A program made the translations under genes and the position numbers. Below are positions 1 through 8,267 of a stretch of 64,000 nucleotides of DNA, one piece after another; within the stretch, counting starts at the first letter, position 1; every line of letters starts with the position of its first letter. The DNA lies in assembly GCA_000156115.1 (NCBI GenBank), contig DS995276.1, positions 1,129,523 through 1,193,522 on the forward strand, written 5' to 3'. The notes under the pieces are model-generated. The model worked only from the letters and a program-made list of their open reading frames with translations, was not told the DNA's origin and ran no database searches. This DNA comes from Rhodobacteraceae bacterium HTCC2083 (GTDB taxonomy: Bacteria; Pseudomonadota; Alphaproteobacteria; Rhodobacterales; Rhodobacteraceae).

Positions 1-27
1 AAAGATCTCAGTTGCTAACAAGCGCAG

Positions 28-774
28 ATGAACTCGATCGTGGAAGGTCATAATTTGAGCATCAAAACTCAGTCAAACGACCAGAATGAAACGTCTTTTT
101 CTCCAGAATCCGATGAAAACCTGATCGTCGAAAGAATTTACAATGCTGTCATGGAGCAACGTCTTGCGCCGCGCACCAAGCTGAGCGAAGCGGGTCTCTG
201 CAAGACGTTTGGCGTTGGCCGCATGCGTGTTCGGCGCGCACTTTTGTTGCTTTCCAGTCAAGGAATCGTCGATCTTCGCTCGAATCGCGGGGCTTATGTT
301 GCTTGTCCGAACAAGGCTGAAGCCAATGATGTTTTCGCAGCCAGAATGCTGATTGAGCCCCCCTTAGTAAGACAGCTGGCACAAAATCCTAATGGTAATA
401 GTTTAGACCTGCTTACAGAACACATTGCACTGGAGGATACCGCACGCGCACAAAATGAGCGCACCGAGATCATTCGACTTTCCGGCGAATTCCACACAAA
501 GCTTGCACAATCGACCGGCAATAAATTCATCGCTCGGATGATGCGGGAACTTGTGACCCGCACGTCACTTATTGTGGGCCTGTTTGGATCATCCAAAAAC
601 GCGAGCTGCCCGGATGACGAACATACGAATATCCTCGATGCGATTCAGTCTCAGAACCCAGATTTGGCAGAGCGGCTTTTAGTGTCTCACCTTGAGCACA
701 TTCAAAACGGCCTTGATATGGAAGCGCTCCAAGAACCGCAGAACGATTTGGCAGCTATTCTGGGTTCGAATTGA
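28..774 (+). CDS. GntR/FadR-family (FCD) transcriptional regulator
   Basis: This 248-residue protein has the architecture of FadR-type GntR regulators. A winged helix-turn-helix spans about residues 31-95 (recognition helix near 53-72, ending GRMRVRRALLLL), followed by an all-helical FCD effector domain at about 97-235. Likely FCD metal ligands are visible: H156 (EFHTKL), H199 (DEHTNIL) and H221 (SHLEHI). Such proteins bind DNA as dimers and are released by small organic acids. The N-terminal 30 residues are polar and probably disordered. The gene sits at the window edge, inside island DNA that ends at the tRNA-like repeat at 1133, so its target genes may lie upstream of the window. It is a different protein from the FCD regulator at 3612-4310. 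Effector and targets cannot be told from the sequence. Confidence 0.85.
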   Translation: MNSIVEGHNLSIKTQSNDQNETSFSPESDENLIVERIYNAVMEQRLAPRTKLSEAGLCKTFGVGRMRVRRALLLLSSQGIVDLRSNRGAYVACPNKAEANDVFAARMLIEPPLVRQLAQNPNGNSLDLLTEHIALEDTARAQNERTEIIRLSGEFHTKLAQSTGNKFIARMMRELVTRTSLIVGLFGSSKNASCPDDEHTNILDAIQSQNPDLAERLLVSHLEHIQNGLDMEALQEPQNDLAAILGSN

Positions 775-1046
775 TCAGTTTTCGCACAACGTGAGTAAGT
801 GACTTTAGTCTTGATGCGGCTTGCATGAATGGCCGGTTTTGCCGCCGCGTAGCAGCGTGGATGTTTATAGAAGTGCAGCATTTTTATGCTGCGAGCACGC
901 GCAGCGAGCTAAACGAATTCACAGAGTGGGCTCCTTACCGTCATTCGCTGCACCGTCCGCTAAGGTCCGCAATGGGCCGGAAGCAGACCTGCCAACCCGC
1001 CCAGCTTTTGGTGCAAGCCACAAATCGTCACTCTGATCTGATGCTT

Positions 1047-1070
1047 AAATCGGGACCGCTTTTGGGACCA
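1047..1070 (+). repeat. Island-end arm motif, copy 1
   Basis: AAATCGGGACCGCTTTTGGG plus ACCA. It lies exactly 86 bp (start to start) upstream of the tRNA-like core at 1133. The same motif with the same 86-bp spacing recurs before the cores at 12872 and 23312. It may be an integrase arm-binding site or part of the island end; that role is inferred. Confidence 0.65.
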
Positions 1071-1132
1071 CTTCTGCGTTTTACTCTGAGGATAACCCCC
1101 TACAAAGCAACGATAATCTGCGAAGTACGACG

Positions 1133-1149
1133 TCCTCTCCTGGGCACCA
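1133..1149 (+). repeat. tRNA 3'-end-like attachment core, copy 1
   Basis: TCCTCTCCTGGGCACCA ends in the CCA expected of a tRNA 3' end and matches the T-stem/acceptor end of a tRNA whose acceptor begins GCCCAGG (tRNA-Leu is my best guess). No tRNA body precedes it here, so this copy is a duplicated att core left by site-specific integration. The full tRNA should lie upstream of the window. Identical copies are at 12872 and 23312. Confidence 0.75.
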
Positions 1150-1210
1150 CGTAATCACCCAAAGCATTGTAATACCTCACTAATTAGACTTAGTAAGTGA
1201 GCCGTAGACC

Positions 1211-2319
1211 ATGCTGGCAACCAAATCTAATAGCTATACGTTCCAAAAGGACGGAACCTGGTATTTCTCCCGTAGAGTACCCGCAGATTTACGCAGGCAT
1301 TATCGTACAGGCAGAATAGCTTACTCCCTGAGGACTAAATCCATTAGGGATGCTCGTGTTAGGGCTATGACTGATGCTGCTAAGTTAGACAGGCATTGGC
1401 ACATCCTGCGAATCTCTTCTGATGATTTGCCCGGAAAGCACCTACTCGCTGATGCTGTGCAGGAGCCAGCAACTGTAGCTTCTAGCGATGATCATTCGTT
1501 TAAGGCTGCCGTGGCTGTTTATCTACGCTTGAAGGGTAATAACGCCCTCCAACCTTTGAAGCTGCTGTGAGGCGCTCCTGCGGCTACCTGATTGATTGCT
1601 GTGGGATGAAAGACCTCCACGATTATGTGCGGTCTGACGCTACCAAGTTCCGTGATTATCTATTCGCTAAGGGTCTCAATGGGGCTTCTGTGGCTAGGAT
1701 ATTTGGTACAGTTAGAGCCGTTATAAACTTAGCCCTGAGTGAGTTTGGTCTCGCTATCGTCAACCCATTCTCAAACGTCTATTTTGATCACAGTGTTGGG
1801 GTTAAGAAACGGCTCCCCATAAAGCCTGAAGACATCAAGAACGTACAAGCCGAGTGCTATAAGACTGATGACGAGAAGCGATGGCTGATCGCCCTGATAG
1901 CTGACACAGGGATGCGTTTAGCGGAAGGCGCTGGGCTGTTACGGTCTGACTTCATTGAACAGGACGGGATCTTCTGCGTGAACATTAGGCCTCATCCTTG
2001 GCGATCCCTAAAGACAGAAAGCAGTGCTAGAATAATCCCGCTAGTAGGTTCAGCTAAGTGGGCAGCAGAACGCATATTAGCACAGCCTGCTAAAAGTAAG
2101 TTTGCATTCCCCAACTACAATGACGGTCAACGGACCAATGCAAATTCAGCAAGTGCTGCTTTGAATAAGTGGCTGAAAACCAAGATTGGCGAAGGCTACA
2201 CCATTCATAGCTTCCGTCACTCGATGCGAGATAGGCTCAGGGCCGTTGAATGCCCCAGTGATGTGATTGACCAGATTGGTGGGTGGTTAACGCATGGTGT
2301 GGGAGCGTCTTGTGGGTGA
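1211..2319 (+). pseudogene. Tyrosine recombinase (island integrase), frameshifted and lacking its C-terminus
   Basis: The first frame (1211-1570) encodes the N-terminal part of an island integrase, opening with YTFQKDGTWYFSRRVPADL, the start typical of the DUF6538 integrase group. Reading then has to shift frame near position 1542. One inserted base there would restore a continuous protein into the second frame, where TFEAAVRRSCGYLI begins upstream of its nominal GTG at 1567. The second frame carries the core-binding domain and the catalytic Arg (DTGMRLAEGAG) and HxxR box (HSFRHSMRD). It stops soon after IGGWLTHGVG, so the active-site tyrosine and C-terminal tail are missing. The gene begins 61 bp after the tRNA-like core, the usual place for an island integrase. 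It is almost certainly inactive. A sequencing error could explain the frameshift but not the lost tail. Confidence 0.8.
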
Positions 2320-3283
2320 GCGGTTGGTAGCGGATTTAGCAACGGATTATCTTGCTGAGGTGTCTCAGCGCCTTCGTCCTGGCAGCTACAAGTCGGTGCG
2401 CTTTGCGCTGTCACTGTTGTCCTCACATCTGGGCAGACATGCTGTTGGTGACTTGTCTCTCACGCATGGAAAGGAGGTGCTGGGGTATATTACCCAGCTC
2501 TCTCCCAACGTGCGCAAGTACAGGCAAGGGAAGGACGCTGGATTGGTTGAGCTTGCAAGCCTGTCAGTGACCTCTGAGGGTATCACTCTGGCACCCCAGA
2601 CCCAGGCCCGTATCCTCAAGCAGATGTCCCAGTTCCTTGACTGGTGTGTTGGGGAGGGAGAGCTAGGCACCAACCCCTGGGAGGCCCTCAAGGTGAAGGA
2701 CAAGCCAGAGGTGCATCCCCATGGGATGCTGACGGATGAGCAGGTTAGTGTGTTGTTGGTGGCCGAGGACAGGGTGCTGCACAGTGCAGTACTCTTCGGG
2801 CTTCTCACAGGCATGCGTTCGGGGGAGCTCTGCGGGCTCATGGCGGAGGACATCACAGCCAAGGGGAACCTGGGAAGGTTTGTTAGCATCCGGCCCAATG
2901 CTGTGAGACTGCTAAAGTCCAAGGCAGCTGAGCGGGAGGTACCACTGCATGGGGTTCTAGAGGGACTTTTGGATACCGTCCTGCCAAAGTCCGGCAGGCT
3001 GTTCCCGTATCTCACGGTGGACAAGGTTGTGAAGCGGTATGCAAAACTTAGACAAAAACATCCAGAGATGCACAGGACCGTGTTCCACTCAACCCGTAAG
3101 TGGTTCATCACACAGTGTGAGCGCACAGGGGTTCCTGAGCACTTCACCGCCAGTCTTGTTGGGCATCAATCAGCGAGGTCGGCCAATAAGCTAACCTACG
3201 GGCTTTATTCGGCGGGCATATCTGACACCCAAAAGCGGGAGATCGTCCAAGGAATCAAGGTGCCGCAAGAGGTGCTGCCATGA
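2294..3283 (+). CDS. Tyrosine recombinase, joined onto the tail of the broken integrase
   Basis: This 329-residue phage-type integrase has a complete apparent active site: R175 (LTGMRSGELC), lysines 208/210, H265 and R268 (FHSTRKW), H291 (VGHQSA), and Y302 as the likely nucleophile (Y305 also near). A SAM-like core-binding region lies at about 10-130. The start codon falls inside the 3' end of the preceding integrase pseudogene (26-bp overlap, different frame). The DUF6538 N-terminal arm-binding segment is absent, although relatives usually have one. The gene therefore looks like the 3' part of a second integrase placed onto the tail of the first by recombination. Base use is more GC-rich than the preceding fragment. 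It may still make a protein, but arm-site binding is doubtful. Confidence 0.7.
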   Translation: MVWERLVGERLVADLATDYLAEVSQRLRPGSYKSVRFALSLLSSHLGRHAVGDLSLTHGKEVLGYITQLSPNVRKYRQGKDAGLVELASLSVTSEGITLAPQTQARILKQMSQFLDWCVGEGELGTNPWEALKVKDKPEVHPHGMLTDEQVSVLLVAEDRVLHSAVLFGLLTGMRSGELCGLMAEDITAKGNLGRFVSIRPNAVRLLKSKAAEREVPLHGVLEGLLDTVLPKSGRLFPYLTVDKVVKRYAKLRQKHPEMHRTVFHSTRKWFITQCERTGVPEHFTASLVGHQSARSANKLTYGLYSAGISDTQKREIVQGIKVPQEVLP

Positions 3284-3611
3284 CTGGGGTCCGTAAATGG
3301 CGGCTAGTAAGGGGTCTGGACTAACCCCACAAAACACCCCGTCCAGCTTCCCATTGCGGGATGGTTGGGCGGGAGTATAGGGCAAGGTTATTTTTGCTTT
3401 GTAGTTTGAGAGAGTGGAGGTCAGACGACAAAACTAGCGAGCAAATGGTCACTAAAACCCCCAAGCAGCCGTTTGCTGCGAGCAACGCCAAGGTCTACTA
3501 AGCGGACTTTCCTCACCTTCATTGCAAGCGCAGCAGGGCCCGCTTACGTTCTAGTGGCTATGGATAAATGCAGCTGGGCATTTTTAATGGCATGCAAAAA
3601 CGCTGGATACG
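3284..3611. other. Intergenic stretch between integrase and regulator
   Basis: About 330 bases without a recognisable gene. Around 3490-3550 there is a degenerate GGTCTACTAAGCGGAC and GGGCCCGC segment that resembles the decayed palindromic fragments near the island ends. Nothing else is supported. Confidence 0.4.
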
Positions 3612-4310
3612 TTATTTCATTTTGACCAATGTCACATGCGCGCGCTCGATATCTTCGACCAAAGCGCGACGGGCAGCCGCGGCGTCGCCATGAGCGATAG
3701 CGTCGATTACCGCCTCATGGCATTCGTTTGACAGTTGCAAATGCCCTTGCGCGTCCAAGAGGTGAAAATAGGGAGAAACCCGTAGCCACAGCGTTTGAAT
3801 GATGCCTAGCAGGATTTCAGATCCGGACTGCTGATAAATAGTCTCATGGAATCGGTGATTGCCGGCGATGAACGCTTTGTTGTCGCCACGCCTCTCAGCG
3901 TCGACCAGATCAACTAGAATTTCGCGCAAGTTAGCTTCGAATGCATCTGTCCTGCGGGCAACGGCCCATTCAAGGGCAACACTCTCAATTTCGAGACGGA
4001 CTTGATACAATTCCTCCAGCTCCTCCATCGAAAGTCGCGGCACCCCAAGGGTGCGCCCCGAGACCGTCGTCAAAACTCCAGCATGGGTTAGACGGGACAA
4101 TGCATCCCGCACGGGCATTGGGCTGACGTCTAGCGCTTTGGCCAAGGAAGCAACTGTCAACGACTGGCCTGGCTGCACGTCACCCTGAAGGATGAGTTTG
4201 CAGATTTGACGATAGACTGGAGCTTGCAGGTTTTCTCGTCGAACGGGCACTATAGAAGTATAATTAGGCATATCGCTATCTAGCTCCACCCGGCGTCGAA
4301 TGTCCATCAT
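3612..4310 (-). CDS. GntR-family (FCD) regulator of the catabolic cassette
   Basis: This 232-residue FCD-type GntR regulator has a winged helix-turn-helix at about residues 28-90 (LTVASLAKALDVSPMPVRDA) and an FCD domain at about 95-225. Putative metal and effector residues are H145 (NHRFHETIY), H188 (NECHEAV) and H215. It is transcribed away from the dehydrogenase/BKACE/TRAP genes across a 253-bp AT-rich gap containing a TTTGATCAAA palindrome. This is the classic layout of a local repressor whose inducer is the transported or catabolised acid. The function as repressor of 4564-9272 is inferred from position. The effector is unknown. Confidence 0.87.
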   Translation of the reverse strand: MMDIRRRVELDSDMPNYTSIVPVRRENLQAPVYRQICKLILQGDVQPGQSLTVASLAKALDVSPMPVRDALSRLTHAGVLTTVSGRTLGVPRLSMEELEELYQVRLEIESVALEWAVARRTDAFEANLREILVDLVDAERRGDNKAFIAGNHRFHETIYQQSGSEILLGIIQTLWLRVSPYFHLLDAQGHLQLSNECHEAVIDAIAHGDAAAARRALVEDIERAHVTLVKMK

Positions 4311-4339
4311 TGTAAGTACACTTCATTGCTTGTCTAAAT

Positions 4340-4380
4340 ATAATTTGTATTTTGATCAAATATCAAATATCAAAAATTAA
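4340..4380. promoter_or_regulatory. AT-rich divergent control region with palindrome
   Basis: TTTGATCAAA (4351-4360) is a perfect 10-bp palindrome. It is followed by a repeated heptamer (CAAATAT CAAATAT CAAAAAT). It sits between the divergent FCD regulator and the dehydrogenase gene, a plausible operator/promoter zone. No binding site is proven by sequence alone. Confidence 0.35.
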
Positions 4381-4563
4381 TACTATTAAGAAAGCGCAAC
4401 GTTTGCGGCGCGCGGGGAGGATATATGCGATGAGAGGTAAGTATCTTTTTGGCGATCAGTCGTTGTGTGGGTCGCGGTGCGGCGGCGCAGTGGCTAATTG
4501 CGTTGCCCCGTTGCGCAGGCCGGAAGGTATTGTGCGTGACGCCTTCGTTAAAGAAGTTTTGTT

Positions 4564-5505
4564 GTGAGTCGCCGCGTTGCCATTATTGGAATGGGACTGG
4601 TCGGTCGGTCATGGGCCGTTGATTTCGCGCGAGCCGGTGCTCGGGTGGCGCTCTGGGATGCCATGGACGGAGTCGTGGAAACGTCACTAAGCCAGACCCG
4701 CCAATTGGTCTCAGACATGGATGGGGCAGGGCTTTTAAGCGAGACGCCAGAGGCTATTCTAAGCCGTATTAATCCTTGCAGTTCGCTATCCGAAGCGTTG
4801 TCCGGTGCAGATTATATTCAGGAAAACACTCCTGAACGCATTGAGGTAAAGCATGATGTGTTGACGGCGATTGAGGCCAACGCCCAGCCTGACGCCGTAA
4901 TCGCAAGCTCGACCTCGGGTCTCTTGCCTTCAGCAATGTTCGAAAATATCGCCAGCGCGCGTCGCTGTTTGGTCGCCCATCCCCTAAACCCACCACATCT
5001 AATACCAGCGGTTGAGCTCGTACCCGGGCCCGCCACGGACGCAGCGAGCCTGCATACAGCTCGCATGATTTTAGAAGAAACGGGGCATGTGGTTGTAACG
5101 TTGCAACGCGAGATTGCCGGCTTTGTGATGAACCGCCTGCAGGGTGCAGTGTTGGACGAGGCGTTTCGCCTTGTAGAGCAGGGTATAGTTGGACCTGAAG
5201 ATGTGGATATCGCCTTGCGTGACGGCCTTGCCATGCGGTGGTCCGTGGTTGGGCCTTTTGAAACTATCGACTTGAACGCGCCAGGTGGCGTTTTCGATTA
5301 CATCGACCGCTACGGACCAATGTACGACGACCTTTCTATCGGATCGGAGGGACGTGCGGACTGGAAAGGTCCTGTGCGTGACGTGGTGACCGCAGATCGG
5401 CGTGCCCGACTTGCCGTCGACCAAATCCCAGCGCGGACCAAATGGCGCGACGCGCGTCTTGCAGAAATCGCCCGCAATCACTTGGACAAGAGAGAAAAGT
5501 CATGA
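4564..5505 (+). CDS. 3-hydroxyacyl-CoA dehydrogenase-family NAD-dependent dehydrogenase
   Basis: This 313-residue enzyme has an N-terminal Rossmann fold with IGMGLVG at residues 8-14 and the signatures NTPE (88-91) and SSTSG (115-119). The family catalytic His-Glu pair is H139 (VAHPLNPPH) and E151. A C-terminal 3HCDH domain follows (GFVMNRLQGA). This size and form matches the lambda-crystallin/L-gulonate 3-dehydrogenase and carnitine dehydrogenase branch, which oxidises the 3-hydroxyl of free acids rather than CoA thioesters. The start is GTG at 4564. The stop overlaps the next start (ATGA), so it is probably translationally coupled to the BKACE gene. Likely role: make a 3-oxo acid that the BKACE enzyme then cleaves. 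The exact substrate is unknown. Confidence 0.85.
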   Translation: MSRRVAIIGMGLVGRSWAVDFARAGARVALWDAMDGVVETSLSQTRQLVSDMDGAGLLSETPEAILSRINPCSSLSEALSGADYIQENTPERIEVKHDVLTAIEANAQPDAVIASSTSGLLPSAMFENIASARRCLVAHPLNPPHLIPAVELVPGPATDAASLHTARMILEETGHVVVTLQREIAGFVMNRLQGAVLDEAFRLVEQGIVGPEDVDIALRDGLAMRWSVVGPFETIDLNAPGGVFDYIDRYGPMYDDLSIGSEGRADWKGPVRDVVTADRRARLAVDQIPARTKWRDARLAEIARNHLDKREKS

Positions 5506-6434
5506 GCACGTCCAACGAAGTCGTCATCATTACCTGCGCTGTGACCGGGGCAATCCACACGCCCGGCATGTCGCCTCATTTGCCGGTCACTCCAGATCAA
5601 ATCGTGGAGGCCGCGATTGGTGCTGCCGAGGCTGGAGCGGCCATCTTGCATCTCCATGCCCGTGATCCCGAAACCGGGCGGCCAGACCAGACGCCCAATG
5701 GGTTTGCGCAATTTCTGCCGCGTATCAAGCAGGCCACTGACGCTGCAATTAACCTGACAACGGGCGGATCGCCTTATATGGATGTACAGGAACGTAGCCT
5801 GCCAGCAGCTGCCTTCGCGCCAGAGGTGGCGTCTCTCAACATGGGGTCCATGAATTTCGGGCTTTACGGGATGTTAGAGCGCTATCCTGAGTTGCAAGGG
5901 TGGGAACGCGAACATTTGGAAGGCTCACGCGATCTGGTGTTTCGCAATTCCTTTAAAGACATCGAATTCGTTCTCGCGCTAGCAGAAGATCGCGGTATCC
6001 GGTTCGAGTTTGAATGTTATGATATCTCGCACCTCTATAACCTTCATCACTTTGTGAAGCGCGGTTTGGTGAAGCCCCCATTCTTTGTACAATCCGTATT
6101 CGGCCTGCTTGGCGGCATCGGCAACCACCCTGAAGATATCGCCCATATGAAGCGTACTGCAGACCGCCTGTTCGGCGAGGACCTTCGTTGGTCGGTGCTC
6201 GGTGCCGGGGCTGCGCAGTTTCGCGTTGCCACACAGGCGGCCGCTCTGGGCGGGAATGTGAGGGTAGGCTTGGAGGATTCGCTCTGGATTGATAGAGGGG
6301 TCCTGGCCCAAAGCAACGCGCAACAGGTCAGCCGGATGCGCCCGATGATAGAGGCACTTGGAAAGCGCGTCGCCACCCCCGCCGAAGCACGTGAAATCCT
6401 CGATCTCAAGGGCGCTGATCAGGTGAATTTCTGA
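5502..6434 (+). CDS. BKACE family beta-keto acid cleavage enzyme (DUF849)
   Basis: This 310-residue TIM-barrel enzyme belongs to the beta-keto acid cleavage family, founded by 3-keto-5-aminohexanoate cleavage enzyme. These enzymes are zinc-dependent and condense a beta-keto acid with acetyl-CoA to give acetoacetyl-CoA (or a related product) and a shortened CoA ester. Visible motifs are the metal-binding HLHARD (H50, H52), NLTTGGSP, FGLLGGIGN and the C-terminal VGLEDSLW. ATG at 5502 is chosen because it gives the family N-terminus (EVVIITCAVTGAI) and an ATGA overlap with the dehydrogenase. Dehydrogenase plus BKACE is the pairing used for carnitine and other 3-hydroxy acids. Specificity here is not assignable by eye. 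Confidence 0.88.
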   Translation: MSTSNEVVIITCAVTGAIHTPGMSPHLPVTPDQIVEAAIGAAEAGAAILHLHARDPETGRPDQTPNGFAQFLPRIKQATDAAINLTTGGSPYMDVQERSLPAAAFAPEVASLNMGSMNFGLYGMLERYPELQGWEREHLEGSRDLVFRNSFKDIEFVLALAEDRGIRFEFECYDISHLYNLHHFVKRGLVKPPFFVQSVFGLLGGIGNHPEDIAHMKRTADRLFGEDLRWSVLGAGAAQFRVATQAAALGGNVRVGLEDSLWIDRGVLAQSNAQQVSRMRPMIEALGKRVATPAEAREILDLKGADQVNF

Positions 6435-6952
6435 TGACGCGCCACACCCAGAAAAACTCCCCCTCCCGTCAGAGGCGTACGCCCGAGCAATGGGCCGGTG
6501 CGATCCTATTAGGTATTGTGGTAATATTTCTGGGGTTTCAGGTCATCGCGCGCTTTGGGTTTGGGCGCTCCTTCTCGTGGCTTGAAGAGGTCAGTCGTTT
6601 TGCCTTTGTCTGGGCCGTTTACTTCGGCTTTATAGTCGCTGCCGAAGCTGACCGTCATATTCGCGTGGCGCTGCATCTGCAATTGCTGCCCCCCAAGGGC
6701 CGTCTCATGATGTTAACGCTCGCCGATACGCTCTGGCTTGCCTTTAACGCGGTTGTCATTTGGCATGGCTATCACTTTACGGTTTCGATGTTTGAGTTTC
6801 CCTACATTTCTCAAACCACGGGGATCAACCTGGTCTGGGTGCAGATGATCGTCCCGCTAGGGTTTATCTTCATCAGCATTCGGGTGTTCCAAGTCATGAT
6901 TGCGCGGTGGCGCGATGGCTTTGACCTGCACGACGCACGGTTAGGGGACTGA
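6434..6952 (+). CDS. dctQ: TRAP transporter small permease (DctQ family)
   Basis: This 172-residue inner-membrane protein has four hydrophobic segments (starting about residues 22, 60, 90 and 130). It carries the DctQ landmark FSWLEEVSRFAFVWAVYFG, followed by DRHIRVALHL. The small permease pairs with the large DctM subunit to form the membrane part of a sodium-driven tripartite carrier for organic acids. Its start overlaps the BKACE stop (TGATG), and the DctM gene follows after 3 bp. This ties transport to the two enzymes in one operon. Confidence 0.87.
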   Translation: MTRHTQKNSPSRQRRTPEQWAGAILLGIVVIFLGFQVIARFGFGRSFSWLEEVSRFAFVWAVYFGFIVAAEADRHIRVALHLQLLPPKGRLMMLTLADTLWLAFNAVVIWHGYHFTVSMFEFPYISQTTGINLVWVQMIVPLGFIFISIRVFQVMIARWRDGFDLHDARLGD

Positions 6953-6955
6953 GGC

Positions 6956-8248
6956 ATGGATCCAGTCACAGTTCTCGTCGTCACCTTTGTAGTCTTTTTG
7001 CTGATTGGGGTGCCGGTTGCCATCTCGATCGGGTTGGGTGCCGTTCTCTCAATGTTGGTTGCCAATTTTCCGGCCTCCTACCTCGTGCAAACCGCCTATT
7101 CAGCCGTTGATGAGTTTACCATTATTGCAGTGCCCATGTTCATCTTGGCCGGTGTGCTAATGGAAAAAGGAGGGCTCACAGAGCGGCTCATTAACTTCGC
7201 GCGCGGAATCGTTGGGTCAGCGCCCGGTGGACTTGCCACCGTGACAATTGTGGCTTGCACGTTCTTCGCCGCGATTTCAGGCTCCGGACCTGCAACGACG
7301 GCTGCTATCGGCTCGATCATGATACCCGCGATGCTGCGCGACGGATATGGTCGTGATTTCTCGGCTGCAATCTCATCGTCAGCGGGCGGTATCGGCGTCG
7401 TGATCCCGCCGTCAATTCCAATGATTATTTATGGCATTACCGCCGAGACGTCTATCTCCGGCCTATTTCTAGCTGGAGTGATACCCGGGCTGATGCTGGG
7501 TGTCGCCTTGTGGATGGTCTCAGTGGTCATCTCAAAGCGCAATGGGTGGGTCTCACATTCGAATATGTCTCGCAGCGCACGTGGAATAGGCGCGGCTGCT
7601 TGGGATGCCAAGTGGGCACTCTTTGCACCTGTAATCATCCTTGGTGGCATTTACGGTGGGGTTTTCACAGTCACCGAGGCGTCCGTGGTGGCAGTGCTTT
7701 ATGCGCTGCTGACGGGTGTCATGATTTTTCGCAAGATTACCTTCAACGTCTTGTTCGATGCCTTGATCTACACCGTGCGCATCACTGGGACGGTCTTGTT
7801 GGTCCTTGTGACGGGTCGGATTGTGGGACGTCTGCTAACGATCTACCAAATTCCACAGATGGTGTCAGATTTTCTGCTGACGTCGGTCTCTAGTCCGACG
7901 ATGCTCATCTTGCTCATCCTGCTGTTGCTGATCTTCATCGGGATGTGGATGGAAACGCTGACGCAGATCATCATCCTGACGCCCCTGTTGCTGCCCGTGG
8001 CCATAGGCGTGGGCATGCACCCGATCCAGTTTGGGATTGTTTTCGTGATCGCTTGTGAGATCGGCTATTCCACACCACCTCTCGGGGTCAACTTATTCGT
8101 CGCCGCCGAAATCGGCGACACCACTATGGAGCGGATATCGAAAGCATCGGTTCCGTTTCTTGCTGCCGAGGCGTCGGTGATGACGTTGGTGGCTTTTGTT
8201 CCGGAGTTATCGCTGTGGCTACCACGGCTTCTGGGTTTCATCGTATGA
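6956..8248 (+). CDS. dctM: TRAP transporter large permease (DctM family)
   Basis: This 430-residue polytopic membrane protein has about 12 hydrophobic segments and family motifs in order: FLLIGVPVAISIGLGA, VPMFILAGVLMEKGG, FFAAISGSGPATTAAIGSIM, GGIGVVIPPSIPMIIYG and the C-terminal GYSTPPLGVNLFVA. It is the ion-coupled transport subunit. It lies between the small permease and the periplasmic binding protein, with 19 bases before the latter. Full length and motif content suggest it is functional. Confidence 0.9.
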   Translation: MDPVTVLVVTFVVFLLIGVPVAISIGLGAVLSMLVANFPASYLVQTAYSAVDEFTIIAVPMFILAGVLMEKGGLTERLINFARGIVGSAPGGLATVTIVACTFFAAISGSGPATTAAIGSIMIPAMLRDGYGRDFSAAISSSAGGIGVVIPPSIPMIIYGITAETSISGLFLAGVIPGLMLGVALWMVSVVISKRNGWVSHSNMSRSARGIGAAAWDAKWALFAPVIILGGIYGGVFTVTEASVVAVLYALLTGVMIFRKITFNVLFDALIYTVRITGTVLLVLVTGRIVGRLLTIYQIPQMVSDFLLTSVSSPTMLILLILLLLIFIGMWMETLTQIIILTPLLLPVAIGVGMHPIQFGIVFVIACEIGYSTPPLGVNLFVAAEIGDTTMERISKASVPFLAAEASVMTLVAFVPELSLWLPRLLGFIV

Positions 8249-8267
8249 TCCATGAGGAGGAAAGATC

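Larger units (their letters stand above)
775..1210. other. Non-coding end of an integrated island
   Basis: No convincing gene is seen in these 436 bases. The stretch holds a degraded GC-rich segment with short GCGGAC/GTCCGC palindromic bits (about 950-990), the conserved arm motif at 1047-1070 and the tRNA-like core at 1133-1149. The next integrase begins 61 bases after the core. Small open frames across it run through the attachment site and have no recognisable family. Confidence 0.6.

Noticed and set aside
825-1154. Open frame of 109 codons across the first att core
   Set aside because: Runs through the attachment site and the arm motif, has no family signature and no ribosome binding site.
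4352-4567. 71-codon frame before the dehydrogenase gene
   Set aside because: Overlaps the likely operator and promoter zone; composition is not protein-like.
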